The notes below the pieces were generated by a model, which was not told where the DNA came from, made no database searches, and saw nothing but the letters and a program-made list of their open reading frames with translations. From Starkeya sp. ORNL1 (GTDB taxonomy: Bacteria > Pseudomonadota > Alphaproteobacteria > Rhizobiales > Xanthobacteraceae), in contig NZ_CP048834.1 in NCBI RefSeq assembly GCF_012971745.1, positions 124,001-188,000 on the forward strand: a stretch of 64,000 bases of DNA. The letters run 5' to 3'. Numbering within the stretch: position 1 is the stretch's first letter; the number at the start of each line of letters is the position of its first letter. Below, piece by piece: positions 46,349 to 55,625 of the stretch. Made by a program: the position numbers and the translations under genes.

Positions 46349-47434
46349 ATGGAACTGCGAAACCTGTGGAGGTTACCGCTTCTCGCCGTCGCGCTCGCGG
46401 GCGCTGCAACCGGCGCTTCTGCTGCCGACTTCAGCGGCCAGCGTATCGAGATCCTGGTGCCCTATGAAGCCGGCGGCGGAACCGACATCTATGCCCGCTT
46501 CCTGGCCCCCATCCTCTCGGAACACCTTCCCGGCAAACCGACGGTCATCGTCAACAATGTGGCCGGCGCAGGTGCCATCGCCGGGGGCAATCAGTTCGAG
46601 CAGAGGGCGAAGCCCGACGGCCTCACCCTGATCGGCATCGGCACTTCGCTCACCGCGAACTATGTCTTCCGCGACAAGCGCGTGAAGTACAAGCTTGCCA
46701 ACTGGATCCCGATCATCAGTTCGCCGAACGGGACGGTGGTCTATGCCAACTCGGCACTGGGCGTGAAGAGCGGCGCGGATATAGCGGGCCTCAAGCAGAA
46801 GGCGCTCGTCATGGGCGCCAACAACGCCACCGGCGGCGACTTGCGCGTGCTGCTGAGCCTCGATGGGCTGGGCCTCAAGGCCAAGGAGGTGTTCGGCCTG
46901 AACCGTGGCGATGCACGGCCGTCCTTCGAACGCGGCGAGTTCAACCTGAACTTCGATTCGACGGCGGCCTACCAGATCCAGGTCCTGCCCATGGTGCAGT
47001 CCGGGGTCGCGGTTCCGTTGTTCACGCTCGGCATCACCGACAATACCGGCGCCATCGTCCGCGATCCCCTGGTGCCGGACGTGCCGACCTATATCGAAGT
47101 CTACAAGGCCTTGAACGGCAAGGATCCCGAGGGTCCCGAGCAGAAGGCCTGGCTCGCCATGTTCAACCTGAACATCATGACGGCGAAGGGGCTGGCATTG
47201 CCTGCGGGTACCCCGAAGGACATCGTCGATACCTATAACAAGGCGATCAGCGAAGTCGTCGCGGAATTCAGCAACCCGAAATACAAGTCGCAGGCCGACG
47301 ACATTGTCGGGCCCTATCCGCAGGCGCTCGGCGAAGCCGCCGGCCGCGCCCTTCGCGGCGCCGCCACCTTCGATGACGAGACGTTCAACTGGCTGAAGGG
47401 GTGGCTGAACAAGAACTATCAGGTCAGCCTGTGA
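46349..47434 (+). CDS. Tripartite tricarboxylate (TTT) transporter binding protein, copy 2
   Basis: 361 residues. The signal peptide is about 1-25 (ending ASAA). The Bug/TctC fold is seen in IEILVPYEAGGGTDIYARFL and KPTVIVNNVAGAGAIAGGNQF. It has exactly the same length as copy 1 (38258-39343) and aligns without gaps, the two differing mainly by conservative changes. It is cotranscribed with the fusion permease. Differences near the pocket (for example TEPGGG versus YEAGGG) may tune ligand choice. Confidence 0.9.
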   Translation: MELRNLWRLPLLAVALAGAATGASAADFSGQRIEILVPYEAGGGTDIYARFLAPILSEHLPGKPTVIVNNVAGAGAIAGGNQFEQRAKPDGLTLIGIGTSLTANYVFRDKRVKYKLANWIPIISSPNGTVVYANSALGVKSGADIAGLKQKALVMGANNATGGDLRVLLSLDGLGLKAKEVFGLNRGDARPSFERGEFNLNFDSTAAYQIQVLPMVQSGVAVPLFTLGITDNTGAIVRDPLVPDVPTYIEVYKALNGKDPEGPEQKAWLAMFNLNIMTAKGLALPAGTPKDIVDTYNKAISEVVAEFSNPKYKSQADDIVGPYPQALGEAAGRALRGAATFDDETFNWLKGWLNKNYQVSL

Positions 47435-47472
47435 TCGCTGACTGACCCTGTGGCAGGTGGCCCGTCACACCC

Positions 47473-47506
47473 GGGCGCTGCCCCGGTCATGGCCGAGGCA
47501 GCGCCC
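47473..47506. terminator. GC-rich hairpin between convergent tctC2 and hydrolase genes
   Basis: A perfect ten-base stem, GGGCGCTGCC (47473-47482) with GGCAGCGCCC (47497-47506), around a 14-base loop. It overlaps the last codons of the convergent hydrolase gene. No T tract. Confidence 0.5.
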
Positions 47507-48383
47507 GCGCTCGATCTCCGTCGCGCCGCGGGCCGTGTTGGTATCCACCCGGCGATGCGGCTGATCCGCTCGGCCCAGCGATAAGCATCGCCAATAAATG
47601 TCCGGTGTTACTTTCCGGCATACCCAAGTCGGCCACCACACTCATATGGTCACCATCAGCGAGGATCGAGGTCCCGACGGCAAGCCCCTGTGTCGTCAAG
47701 TGGCTGGCGAACGCTGCAGCCTGCTCGTGGAAAGGCGTCGTCTCCTTCTCTCCCACGAGCAGCGAGACTCGCACGGCTGGGTCGTGCGGCAGCCGGAGTG
47801 GGCTGAAGCGCTCGACCTCCGCGTTCGTGAGGGCGATTTCGTTCTGCAAGAAGGAGCCTTGCAAGGGCGCGAGATCATAAAGCCCGCTCAGCAGGAAGGC
47901 TGCCTCCACGCCTGTGGGCACCCCGCGCGCGCCCATGATCAGCGAGCATAAGTGGGCGCCTGCGGAATGCCCGCTGAGTGTCAGCCGGCACGGATCTCCG
48001 CCATACTCGGCGATGTGAGCGCCAATCCAGCTTTTTGCGCGGCGGACCTGATCGACGATGACATCCATTCGTACCGCCGGCATCAGGGCGTAGTCGATGA
48101 TCGCGGCAATAGCGCCGGCCCTCGTCACCGTCTCGGCGACAAAGGAGAAGTCATTCTTGGAGAACATTCGCCAATAACCGCCATGGACGAACATGTGCAC
48201 GGCGCCAGTCGCCGCGCCCGGCGCGGGGAAGAACAGGTCAAGCCTCTCCTCTGGCCAGGGACCGTAGGGCACGTCCGCCAGCATAGGCAGCCGCGCCCGT
48301 GTCGCCGCACTGCGCTCGGCAAAGGCGCGGACGTGAGTGTCGAAGCCGGGCACATGGTCCCGTGTACGGAACGGATCGGCCAT
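47487..48383 (-). CDS. Alpha/beta hydrolase (esterase or arylformamidase-like)
   Basis: 298 residues from ATG 48383, four bases after the aldehyde dehydrogenase stop; a longer frame to 48437 is inside that gene. Oxyanion motif HGGYWRMFSK, nucleophile elbow LSGHSAGAHL, and a C-terminal His in ADGDHMSVV. The HGGYW motif and the DLFFPAPG strand suit the kynurenine formamidase/carboxylesterase group. Last gene of the alcohol dehydrogenase-aldehyde dehydrogenase-hydrolase operon; the substrate is probably an ester, lactone or formamide. Confidence 0.82.
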   Translation of the reverse strand: MADPFRTRDHVPGFDTHVRAFAERSAATRARLPMLADVPYGPWPEERLDLFFPAPGAATGAVHMFVHGGYWRMFSKNDFSFVAETVTRAGAIAAIIDYALMPAVRMDVIVDQVRRAKSWIGAHIAEYGGDPCRLTLSGHSAGAHLCSLIMGARGVPTGVEAAFLLSGLYDLAPLQGSFLQNEIALTNAEVERFSPLRLPHDPAVRVSLLVGEKETTPFHEQAAAFASHLTTQGLAVGTSILADGDHMSVVADLGMPESNTGHLLAMLIAGPSGSAASPGGYQHGPRRDGDRARALPRP

Positions 48384-48387
48384 GGTC

Positions 48388-49878
48388 TCACAACCGGGTC
48401 GCGATGTATTTGGCCTCGAGGAATTCGAGCACGCCATGCGCGCCGCCTTCCCGGCCGAGGCCGCTCTGCTTGGTGCCGCCGAACGGCGCCGCGGGATCGG
48501 AGACGAGCCCGCGATTGAGCCCGACCATCCCGGTATCGATCCGGCGCGCTACCCTCAGCCCGCGCGCCAGGTCCTGCGTGAACACATAGGCCGCGAGACC
48601 GTACTCGGTCGCGTTGGCGAAGGCGACGGCCTCGTCCTCCGTCTCGAAACGGGCCAGCGCGGCGACAGGCCCGAAGATCTCCTCATGCGCCATTGCGGCA
48701 TCGTGCGGAACCTTACTCAGCACCGTCGGCGGGTAGAAGAAGCCGGCACCCTCGGGGCGCCGGCCGCCGCACAGCAGCGTCGCGCCACGCGACACGGCGT
48801 CGTCCACCAGCCGCTCAATCTTGCCGACTGCCGCCGGCGTGATCATCGGGCCGCACTCCGTCGAGGCATCGGTGCCGGGGCCCACCTTGAGCGCGGACAT
48901 GCGCGCCGTCAGCGCCTCGGCGAAGCGATCATAAATTCCGGCCTGGGCATAGATCCGGTTGGCCGCGGTGCAGGCCTCCCCGGCATTGCGCATCTTGGCC
49001 AGCATGGCGCCTTCCACCGCCACGTCGAGATCGGCGTCGTCGAAGACGATGAGCGGCGCGTTGCCGCCAAGTTCCATCGAACAGCTCAGCACGTGCCTGG
49101 CCGCCTCGGCGAGCAGCACCCGGCCGATCTGGGTGGAGCCGGTGAAGGAAAGCTTGCGAACCCTCGGGTCGGCCAGCATCGCCGCTGTGACCGGACCGGG
49201 TGTCGTGGTGGTCAGCACATTGACGACCCCGGGCGGCACGCCGGCTTCTTCATAGAGCGCGGCGAGGGCATAGGCGGTGAGCGGCGTCTCGCTCGCGGGC
49301 TTGAGCACCACGGTGCAGCCGGCGGCGAGAGCCGGGGCGATCTTGCGGGTCGCCATCGCCGCCGGGAAGTTCCACGGCGTGATGAGGACACAGATGCCGA
49401 TCGGCTCGTAGTCGACGACGATGTGGTTGGCCCCGGTGGGCGAGAGGGTGAATTCGCCACGTATGCGCACGGCTTCCTCCGCGTTCCAGCGAAAGAACTC
49501 GGCGGCATAGGCGACCTCGCCGCGCGCGTCGCGCAGCGCCTTGCCGTTCTCCAGCGAAATCAGGTGGGCGAGCTCTTCAGTGCGCGCCGTCATCAGTTCG
49601 AAGCAGCGGCTCAGGATTTCCGAACGGCGGCGCGGTGGCGTGGCCCGCCAGCCCCGGGCTGCCGCGGCTGCCGCGTCGACCGCCGCCTTGGCATCCTCGA
49701 TCGTGGCGTCAGGCACATCGGCCAGTACCGCCCCGGAAGAGGGGTCGACCACGGGGATGGACTGCCGTCCCGCCGGCCGCACCCAATGTCCGCCGATGTA
49801 GAGCCCACGCGCGCCGGCTGCCGGATCGATGGCCGGCAGGGCGCTGGAAGCGGGGAGGGTGGGGGTTGCGATGTTCAT
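48388..49878 (-). CDS. NAD(P)-dependent aldehyde dehydrogenase (GabD-like)
   Basis: 496 residues, full length. Coenzyme motif PWNFPAAMATRKIAPALAAG, nucleotide motif SFTGSTQIGR, catalytic Glu in SMELGGNAP and catalytic Cys in NAGEACTAANRIY. C-terminal motif PFGGTKQSGLGREGG. The closest style is succinate-semialdehyde dehydrogenase. Its ATG overlaps the ADH stop by four bases, so an alcohol-to-acid sequence is likely. Confidence 0.9.
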   Translation of the reverse strand: MNIATPTLPASSALPAIDPAAGARGLYIGGHWVRPAGRQSIPVVDPSSGAVLADVPDATIEDAKAAVDAAAAAARGWRATPPRRRSEILSRCFELMTARTEELAHLISLENGKALRDARGEVAYAAEFFRWNAEEAVRIRGEFTLSPTGANHIVVDYEPIGICVLITPWNFPAAMATRKIAPALAAGCTVVLKPASETPLTAYALAALYEEAGVPPGVVNVLTTTTPGPVTAAMLADPRVRKLSFTGSTQIGRVLLAEAARHVLSCSMELGGNAPLIVFDDADLDVAVEGAMLAKMRNAGEACTAANRIYAQAGIYDRFAEALTARMSALKVGPGTDASTECGPMITPAAVGKIERLVDDAVSRGATLLCGGRRPEGAGFFYPPTVLSKVPHDAAMAHEEIFGPVAALARFETEDEAVAFANATEYGLAAYVFTQDLARGLRVARRIDTGMVGLNRGLVSDPAAPFGGTKQSGLGREGGAHGVLEFLEAKYIATRL

Positions 49879-51131
49879 GGCTGGGATTCCTGTTCAAGAA
49901 GGAGATCGCAGGCCGCCGCGTCGACATCGCCGCGATAGGCCGCGTCGAGCAGGCGGGTCATCTCGGCCGGTCCGATGGGGCGCGGGTTGTTTTTGATGAG
50001 ACGCTCGATGCCCAGTGCCTGCTCGCCGGTCCATATGAGCTTGTCGGCAGGCAGGCCGAGTCCAGCGAGTGTCGGCGGGATGCCGATGGCGGCAAGCAGT
50101 CTCGTCACCTCGTCGATTGTGGCGTCCGCCAGCGCTTCCTGAGAGCGGCCCTCGCCGGGAAGGCCCAGCGCGAGCGCGATCTCGGCCATCTCGGCTCTCG
50201 CTGCGCTGCGGTTGAAGCGCATCACATAGGGCAGCATCGTCGCGACGCCGAGGCCATGGGCGGTATGGGTCAGCGCGCCGACTGGATACTGGATGGCGTG
50301 CGCGGCGGCCGTCCCTGCCGTACCGAAGGCGCAGCCGGCCGCCAGCGCCGCCATCATCACCTCGGCCCGCGCCTCCTCATCGGATCCGTCGCGCCACGCG
50401 CGCTCCAGGCTGCGGCCGAGAAGGCGGATGGCGAGCAGCGCGAAATGGTCGGTCAGCGCGCTCTTGCCGATGAAGACATGCTTCTGTGCCAGTTCGGGCG
50501 AAGCCGCACGCCGCCCCGCCGTGAAGGCCTCGACGGCGTGGGTGAGCGCGTCCGCGCCGGCGATGGCGGTGAGGGTGGGCGGGCAGGAAAGCGTGAGGTC
50601 GGGATCGCAGATCGCGGTCTTCGGAATGAGATGTGGACTGGAAATGCCGACCTTCAGGGTTCGGTCCGGGTCCGAGATCACCGCGACCGGCGTTGCCTCC
50701 GAGCCGGTACCGGCGGTGGTGGGCACGGCGATGATGGGCAGCACGGGTCCAGGGACCTTGTACTCGCCATAATAGTTGGGGAGCCGGCCGCCATGCGTCA
50801 GGAGCAGCGCCGCGCATTTGGCCATGTCGAGGCAGCTGCCGCCGCCAATGCCGATGACGACATCGGGCGCGAAGGGGCGCGCCGCCTCCGCGCATTCTGC
50901 CGCACTGTCACGCGGAACATCCGGCAGGACGCGATCATGCACCAGCACCGCGAGCCCGGCGGCGTGCAGCCCATCGAGCAGCTGCGCGAAGTCGGCCGAC
51001 GCGGCAAGCCGCTCGTCCGTGCAGATCAGCGCCCGCTGGCCGAGACGCTTGGCGACGGCGGGCAAGGCCAGGCGCTGCCCCTTGCCGAAGAGAATTTCGG
51101 CCGGCAGCCGGATTGCGGAGAAGCATGTCAC
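49875..51131 (-). CDS. Iron-containing (group III) alcohol dehydrogenase
   Basis: 418 residues from GTG 51131, the start that gives the family N-terminus (ILFGKGQ soon after); a TTG frame to 51221 crosses the operator. NAD motif IGIGGGSCLDMAKCAALL, PTTAGTGSEATPVAVI, and the metal-binding set GADALTHAVEAF and GTAAAHAIQYPVGALTHTAHGLG. Oxidises an alcohol or diol, feeding the aldehyde dehydrogenase it is coupled to. Divergent from the GntR/FCD-ABC operon. Confidence 0.88.
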   Translation of the reverse strand: MTCFSAIRLPAEILFGKGQRLALPAVAKRLGQRALICTDERLAASADFAQLLDGLHAAGLAVLVHDRVLPDVPRDSAAECAEAARPFAPDVVIGIGGGSCLDMAKCAALLLTHGGRLPNYYGEYKVPGPVLPIIAVPTTAGTGSEATPVAVISDPDRTLKVGISSPHLIPKTAICDPDLTLSCPPTLTAIAGADALTHAVEAFTAGRRAASPELAQKHVFIGKSALTDHFALLAIRLLGRSLERAWRDGSDEEARAEVMMAALAAGCAFGTAGTAAAHAIQYPVGALTHTAHGLGVATMLPYVMRFNRSAARAEMAEIALALGLPGEGRSQEALADATIDEVTRLLAAIGIPPTLAGLGLPADKLIWTGEQALGIERLIKNNPRPIGPAEMTRLLDAAYRGDVDAAACDLLLEQESQP

Positions 51132-51190
51132 GGCGGTTATCCAATTGGCATAGCTGAACAAATCAGCTGATGGCGTGATCCCTACACAAA

Positions 51191-51210
51191 ATCGTATAGG
51201 ATATCGTATT
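51191..51210. promoter_or_regulatory. Candidate GntR/FCD operator between divergent ADH and ABC operons
   Basis: ATCGTATAGGAT (51191-51202) is a near-perfect dyad with central TATA, resembling the ATnGTATACnAT sites of FCD-GntR proteins. It is followed by a second ATCGTAT half-site (51203-51209). It lies 60 bases from the ADH start and 54 from the regulator start. Confidence 0.5.
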
Positions 51211-51262
51211 GAGTGATGCAAAGGATCGTGCTAGCTCTCGATCATTGTCAAGGGGCAAAACC

Positions 51263-51979
51263 GTGCGCAGTCCGAAACCTCTCGCCGCCTCACACCATCT
51301 GCCGGAGCCCGGCGAACCGCCGCCGGCTATCCATCGCGCCGCGAGCCTCGCCGAGGAGGTTTACGAAGCGATCTTCGCGCGCCTGATGGCGCTGCGGATA
51401 CCGCCGGGCGCGCGCATCACCGTCGATAATCTGGTGCGCGAGCTGGCCGTGTCGCAGACGCCGATCCGCGAGGCGCTGGGGCGGCTTGAGGGCGAGGGGC
51501 TGGTCGTCAAGACACATCTCGTCGGCTACAGCGCGGCGCCGCAGATCACCCGTCGGCGCTTCGAGGAGCTCTATGATCTGCGCCTGTTGCTGGAGCCGGA
51601 AATGGCCAGCCGAGCGGCGGCCACGATGACCGATGCCGGGCTCGCCGAGCTGACCGCCGCCGCAGGCGTCATGTCGCGCAGCGGCGGGGCGGACGAGCGC
51701 GTGCGCTATTCGCAGTTTGCCCGCCAGGATGCCGTGTTCCACGACCAGATACTGGAAGTCGCCGGCAACGAGCTGGTGAGGGAGACGCTGGCGCACCAGC
51801 ACACCCACTTCCACATCTTCCGCCTGATGTTCCATGCGCGCGTCACCGAGGAGGCACTCGACGAACACGAGGCTATCCTCGCCGCCTTCGCCGCGCGCGA
51901 TGCCGAAGCCGCCAGGCGGGCGATGCGCATGCATGTCGAGCGCTCGCGCGACCGGCTTCTCCCGGCATTCGATTCATGA
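51263..51979 (+). CDS. GntR/FCD-family transcriptional regulator
   Basis: 238 residues from GTG 51263 (AAGGGG upstream); a TTG at 51209 lies inside the operator and is unlikely. Winged HTH: LRIPPGARITVDNLVRELAVSQTPIREALGRLEGEGLV. The FCD domain follows, with the metal set in DAVFHDQILEVAGNEL and a C-terminal HEAILAAFAARDAEAARRAMRMHV. It overlaps the ATPase gene by four bases (ATGA). Expected to control both divergent operons. Confidence 0.87.
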   Translation: MRSPKPLAASHHLPEPGEPPPAIHRAASLAEEVYEAIFARLMALRIPPGARITVDNLVRELAVSQTPIREALGRLEGEGLVVKTHLVGYSAAPQITRRRFEELYDLRLLLEPEMASRAAATMTDAGLAELTAAAGVMSRSGGADERVRYSQFARQDAVFHDQILEVAGNELVRETLAHQHTHFHIFRLMFHARVTEEALDEHEAILAAFAARDAEAARRAMRMHVERSRDRLLPAFDS

Positions 51980-53541
51980 CGGCGGCGCTGGCGCGTTCCC
52001 CCGCAACGGACGGCACGGTCGCGCCCGTGCTTCGCGCCGAACGGCTCGGCAAGGAGTTTGGTGGCGTCACGGTGCTTTCCGACGCGTCGCTGGACGTCCG
52101 GCCGGGCGAGATCCATGCGGTGATCGGCGAGAACGGCGCGGGCAAGTCGACGCTGATGCGCCTGCTCTCCGGCTATCTCCGGCCGAGCGAAGGCGAGTTG
52201 CTGATGGATGGCGAGCCGATCGCCTTCCATGCGCCCTCGGATGCGCAGGCCGCCGGCATCGCGCTGGTGCACCAGGAGATCCTCCTCGCCGAAGCGCTGA
52301 CCGTCACCGAGAACATCTTCATCGGCCGCGAGATCACCCGCTTCGGCACCCTCGACGAGCGCGCCATGCGCGAAGCCGCGGCCGCGCAGCTGGCCGAGAT
52401 CGGCTGCAAGGTCTCGCCGCGCGCACGAGTCGGCGACATCTCGCTCGCCAACCGGCAGCTCGTGCAGATCGCCAAGGCTCTGCTCGGGACCCACCGCGTG
52501 GTGATCTTCGACGAGCCGACAGCCGTGCTGACCCATGACGAGGTCGACCCGCTGCTCGACATCATCGTCAGGCTGAAGCAGCGCGGCGTCGCCATCCTTT
52601 ATATCAGCCACCGGCTCGACGAGGTGGAGCGGCTGGCCGATCGCGTCACCGTTCTGCGCGACGGACGCAAGGTCGGCACCTACGACGCGGCGGGCCTGAC
52701 GCCGCAGCGTATGGCGAGCCTTATGGTCGGGCGGGAATTCGCCAGCCTGTATCCGCCGCGACTGGAGCGCGAGCTGGCGGAGCCGGCGCTCGAGATCGCG
52801 CACGCTCATGTCCCTGGCTTTGTACGGGACGTGTCGTTCACCCTGTGTAAGGGCGAGATCCTCGGCCTCGCCGGCATGATCGGCGCCGGGCGGACGGAGC
52901 TGTTCGAAGGGTTGCTGGGCCTGCGCCCGGCCAGCTTCGGCGCGGTGCGCCTGCACGGCAGGCCGGTTCATTTCGCATCCCCCGCGCAGGCGGCGGCCGC
53001 CGGCTTGGGATATCTGACCGAGGATCGCAAGGGCAAGGGCCTGCTGCTCGGCGAGCGCCTCGCGCCCAATCTCACCCTCGCCGCGCTCGACAAAGTGCAT
53101 CCGCTCGCCGGCCTCGACCTCGCCGGCGAGGCGCGCCTGCTCGACCAGGCCGTGCGCAGCTACGACATCCGCCTGCGCAGCCGCGATGCCAAAGCGGGCC
53201 AGCTCTCCGGCGGCAACCAGCAGAAGCTGCTGCTCGCCAAGGTGATGCTGAACGATCCCACGGTCATCGTCATCGACGAGCCGACGCGCGGGATCGACAT
53301 CGCCAACAAGAGTCAGATCTACGCTTTCATCCAGTCGCTGGCGCGCGAGGGCAGATCCTGCATCGTCATCTCCTCGGAAATGCAGGAACTGATCGGCCTG
53401 TGCGATCGCATCCTCGTCATGCGCGCCGGCCGGATCAATGGGGAACTCACCGGCGACGCCATGTCGGAGAGCAATGTCGCGCTTTACGCCACCAGCAGCG
53501 TGGCGAGCGAAAAACCATTTGAGGAAAACGCACATGGCTGA
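51976..53541 (+). CDS. Sugar-type ABC transporter ATPase (RbsA-like)
   Basis: 521 residues with two tandem ATPase domains, as in RbsA/MglA/XylG. Domain 1 has Walker A GENGAGKSTLMRLL and DEPTAVLT. Domain 2 has the RbsA-type degenerate nucleotide site (LAGMIGAGRTELFEGLLG) plus signature LSGGNQQKLLLAKVM and DEPTRGID. Energises import of a sugar or polyol. Overlaps regulator and permease genes. Confidence 0.93.
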   Translation: MTAALARSPATDGTVAPVLRAERLGKEFGGVTVLSDASLDVRPGEIHAVIGENGAGKSTLMRLLSGYLRPSEGELLMDGEPIAFHAPSDAQAAGIALVHQEILLAEALTVTENIFIGREITRFGTLDERAMREAAAAQLAEIGCKVSPRARVGDISLANRQLVQIAKALLGTHRVVIFDEPTAVLTHDEVDPLLDIIVRLKQRGVAILYISHRLDEVERLADRVTVLRDGRKVGTYDAAGLTPQRMASLMVGREFASLYPPRLERELAEPALEIAHAHVPGFVRDVSFTLCKGEILGLAGMIGAGRTELFEGLLGLRPASFGAVRLHGRPVHFASPAQAAAAGLGYLTEDRKGKGLLLGERLAPNLTLAALDKVHPLAGLDLAGEARLLDQAVRSYDIRLRSRDAKAGQLSGGNQQKLLLAKVMLNDPTVIVIDEPTRGIDIANKSQIYAFIQSLAREGRSCIVISSEMQELIGLCDRILVMRAGRINGELTGDAMSESNVALYATSSVASEKPFEENAHG

Positions 53542-54526
53542 TGTCGCAGCCGCGCCGCCGCGCGCCCAACGGAACCGGTCCATCGGCTGGGGCGATGCCG
53601 GCCCCTTCCTGGCGCTCGCCGCGCTGGTGTTGATCGGCTTTCTCATCAATCCCGATTTCCTGTCGGCCAACAACATCGCCAACGTCGTCACCCGAAGCGC
53701 CTTCATCGGCATCATCGCCATCGGCGCCACCTTCGTCATTTCCTCGGGCGGGCTCGACCTGTCGGTCGGCTCCATGGCCGCCTTCATCACCGGCGTGATG
53801 ATCCTGTTCATGAACTGGGTGACGCCGAGCGTCGGCACGGCGGCGATCCCACTCGGCATGGCGGTGGCTCTGGTCACCGGCATCGCCTGCGGGCTGCTGA
53901 ACGGGACCATCGTGACGGTCGGCCGCATCGAGCCCTTCATCGCCACGCTCGGCACGATGGGCATCTTCCGCGCGCTCATCACCTACATGACCGATGGCGG
54001 CACGGTGGCGATCGACCGCAGCCTTCGCGATGCCTACCGGCCGGTCTATTTCGGCGACGTGCTGGGCGTGCCGATCCCAATCCTGGTCTCGCTCGCGGTG
54101 GCGCTGGTGGCCGCCTATGTCCTCTACCGCACCCGCTACGGCCGCCGCTGCGTGGCGGTGGGCGCCAATGAGGACGTGGCGCGCTACTCCGGCATATCGG
54201 TCACCCGGGTGCGGACCATGGCGTTCGTCATCCAGGGCGCCTGCGTCGCGATCGCTGCCATCTGCTACGTCCCCCGGCTCGGCGCGGCCACGCCGACCAC
54301 CGGATTGCTGTGGGAACTGCAGGTGATCACCGCTGTCGTCATCGGCGGGACGGCGTTGCGCGGCGGTCGGGGACGCATCTGGGGCACGGTCGCCGGCGCG
54401 GTGATCCTAGAGTTCATCGCCAACCTGATGGTCCTTTCCGACTTCGTCTCCGAGTACCTCGTCGCCGCGGTGCAGGGCGTGATCATCATCATCGCCATGC
54501 TGATCCAGCGGATGTCGAAGAGCTAG
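53534..54526 (+). CDS. Sugar-type ABC transporter permease (RbsC-like)
   Basis: 330 residues from ATG 53534, which overlaps the ATPase gene by eight bases. Eight or more TM helices; family segments FIGIIAIGATFVISSGGLDLSVGSMAAF, GTMGIFRALITYMTDGG and GRRCVAVGANEDVARYSGI. Homodimeric channel partner of the RbsA-like ATPase. The in-frame extension to 53438 lies in the ATPase gene. Confidence 0.92.
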   Translation: MADVAAAPPRAQRNRSIGWGDAGPFLALAALVLIGFLINPDFLSANNIANVVTRSAFIGIIAIGATFVISSGGLDLSVGSMAAFITGVMILFMNWVTPSVGTAAIPLGMAVALVTGIACGLLNGTIVTVGRIEPFIATLGTMGIFRALITYMTDGGTVAIDRSLRDAYRPVYFGDVLGVPIPILVSLAVALVAAYVLYRTRYGRRCVAVGANEDVARYSGISVTRVRTMAFVIQGACVAIAAICYVPRLGAATPTTGLLWELQVITAVVIGGTALRGGRGRIWGTVAGAVILEFIANLMVLSDFVSEYLVAAVQGVIIIIAMLIQRMSKS

Positions 54527-54608
54527 CCGGAACAGAAAGCGGGCGCGGGCAAGGCAGCCGCGACGCGCCGGGCTTCAAACAAGACTGCCGCATCAATGGA
54601 GGAAACGC

Positions 54609-55559
54609 ATGCTCAGGAATATTCTGCTGGCCACCAGCATCACCATGGCTGTCCTGGCCGCCGGCCCGGCGTCCGCCGCCGAGAAGAAGACGATCGCGGT
54701 ATCCATTCCCGCCGCCGACCATGGCTGGACCGCCGGCGTGGTCTATCATGCCAACGCCGCCGCCAAAGAGATCAACAAAGCCTTCCCGGACATCGAGGTA
54801 ATTGTGAAGACCTCGCCCTCGGCGAGCGCGCAGGTCAGCGCCATCGAGGATCTCTCCGCGACCCGCAAGCTCGACGCGCTGGTCATCCTGCCGCATTCGT
54901 CCGAGGAACTGACGACGCCGGTGAAGACGATCAAGGAGAAGGGCAGCTTCATCACCGTCGTCGATCGCGGCCTGAATGATCCGAGCATCCAGGATCTCTA
55001 TGTTGCCGGCGACAACATCGCGGTCGGCTTCAACACCGCGAAGTTCCTGGTCGAGAAGATGGGCGGCAAGGGCAATCTCGTCGTGCTGCGCGGCATCCCC
55101 ACGGTGATCGACGACGAGCGCATCAAGGGCTTCAAGGACGGCATTGCCGGCAGCGGGCTCAAGGTGCTCGATATCCAGTATGCGAACTGGAATAGTGACG
55201 AGGCCTTCAAGCTGATGCAGGACTATCTCGCCAAGTATCCGCAGATCGATGCAGTTTGGGCCAACGACGACGACATGCTGCTTGGCGTCCTCGAGGCGAT
55301 CAAGCAATCCGGCCGCAAGGAGATCAAGTTCGCGCTTGGCGGCAACGGCATGAAGGAGATCATCCAGAAGGTGATGGCGGGCGACTCCGTGACGCCGGTG
55401 GAGACGCCCTATCCGCCGTCCATGATCAAGACTGCGATCTACCTCACCGCGGCGCATTTCGCCGGTCATGCGCCGGTGCGCGGCTCGTTCAAGCTAGACG
55501 CGCCGCTGATCACCAAGGCGAACGCCGCCGAATACTATTTCCCGGACTCGCCGTTCTGA
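54609..55559 (+). CDS. Sugar-type periplasmic binding protein (RbsB-like)
   Basis: 316 residues. The signal peptide is about 1-23 (ending ASA). The class I periplasmic fold is seen in IAVSIPAADHGWTAGVVYHANAAAKEI, ALVILPHSSEELTTPVKTIKEKG and VDAVWANDDDMLLGVLEAI-type segments. Aromatic and charged pocket residues indicate a small polar ligand; the enzyme set nearby (ADH, ALDH) suggests a polyol or sugar alcohol. Follows the permease by 82 bases. Confidence 0.9.
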   Translation: MLRNILLATSITMAVLAAGPASAAEKKTIAVSIPAADHGWTAGVVYHANAAAKEINKAFPDIEVIVKTSPSASAQVSAIEDLSATRKLDALVILPHSSEELTTPVKTIKEKGSFITVVDRGLNDPSIQDLYVAGDNIAVGFNTAKFLVEKMGGKGNLVVLRGIPTVIDDERIKGFKDGIAGSGLKVLDIQYANWNSDEAFKLMQDYLAKYPQIDAVWANDDDMLLGVLEAIKQSGRKEIKFALGGNGMKEIIQKVMAGDSVTPVETPYPPSMIKTAIYLTAAHFAGHAPVRGSFKLDAPLITKANAAEYYFPDSPF

Positions 55560-55625
55560 GCGCGTCCATCACAATCGGGCCACCCGTCCAATCGTATCGA
55601 CACTGATCAAGCGGAGGAAACCACC

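Noticed and set aside
51706-53982. A 758-residue minus-strand frame
   Set aside because: Antisense to the RbsA-like ATPase and its neighbours.
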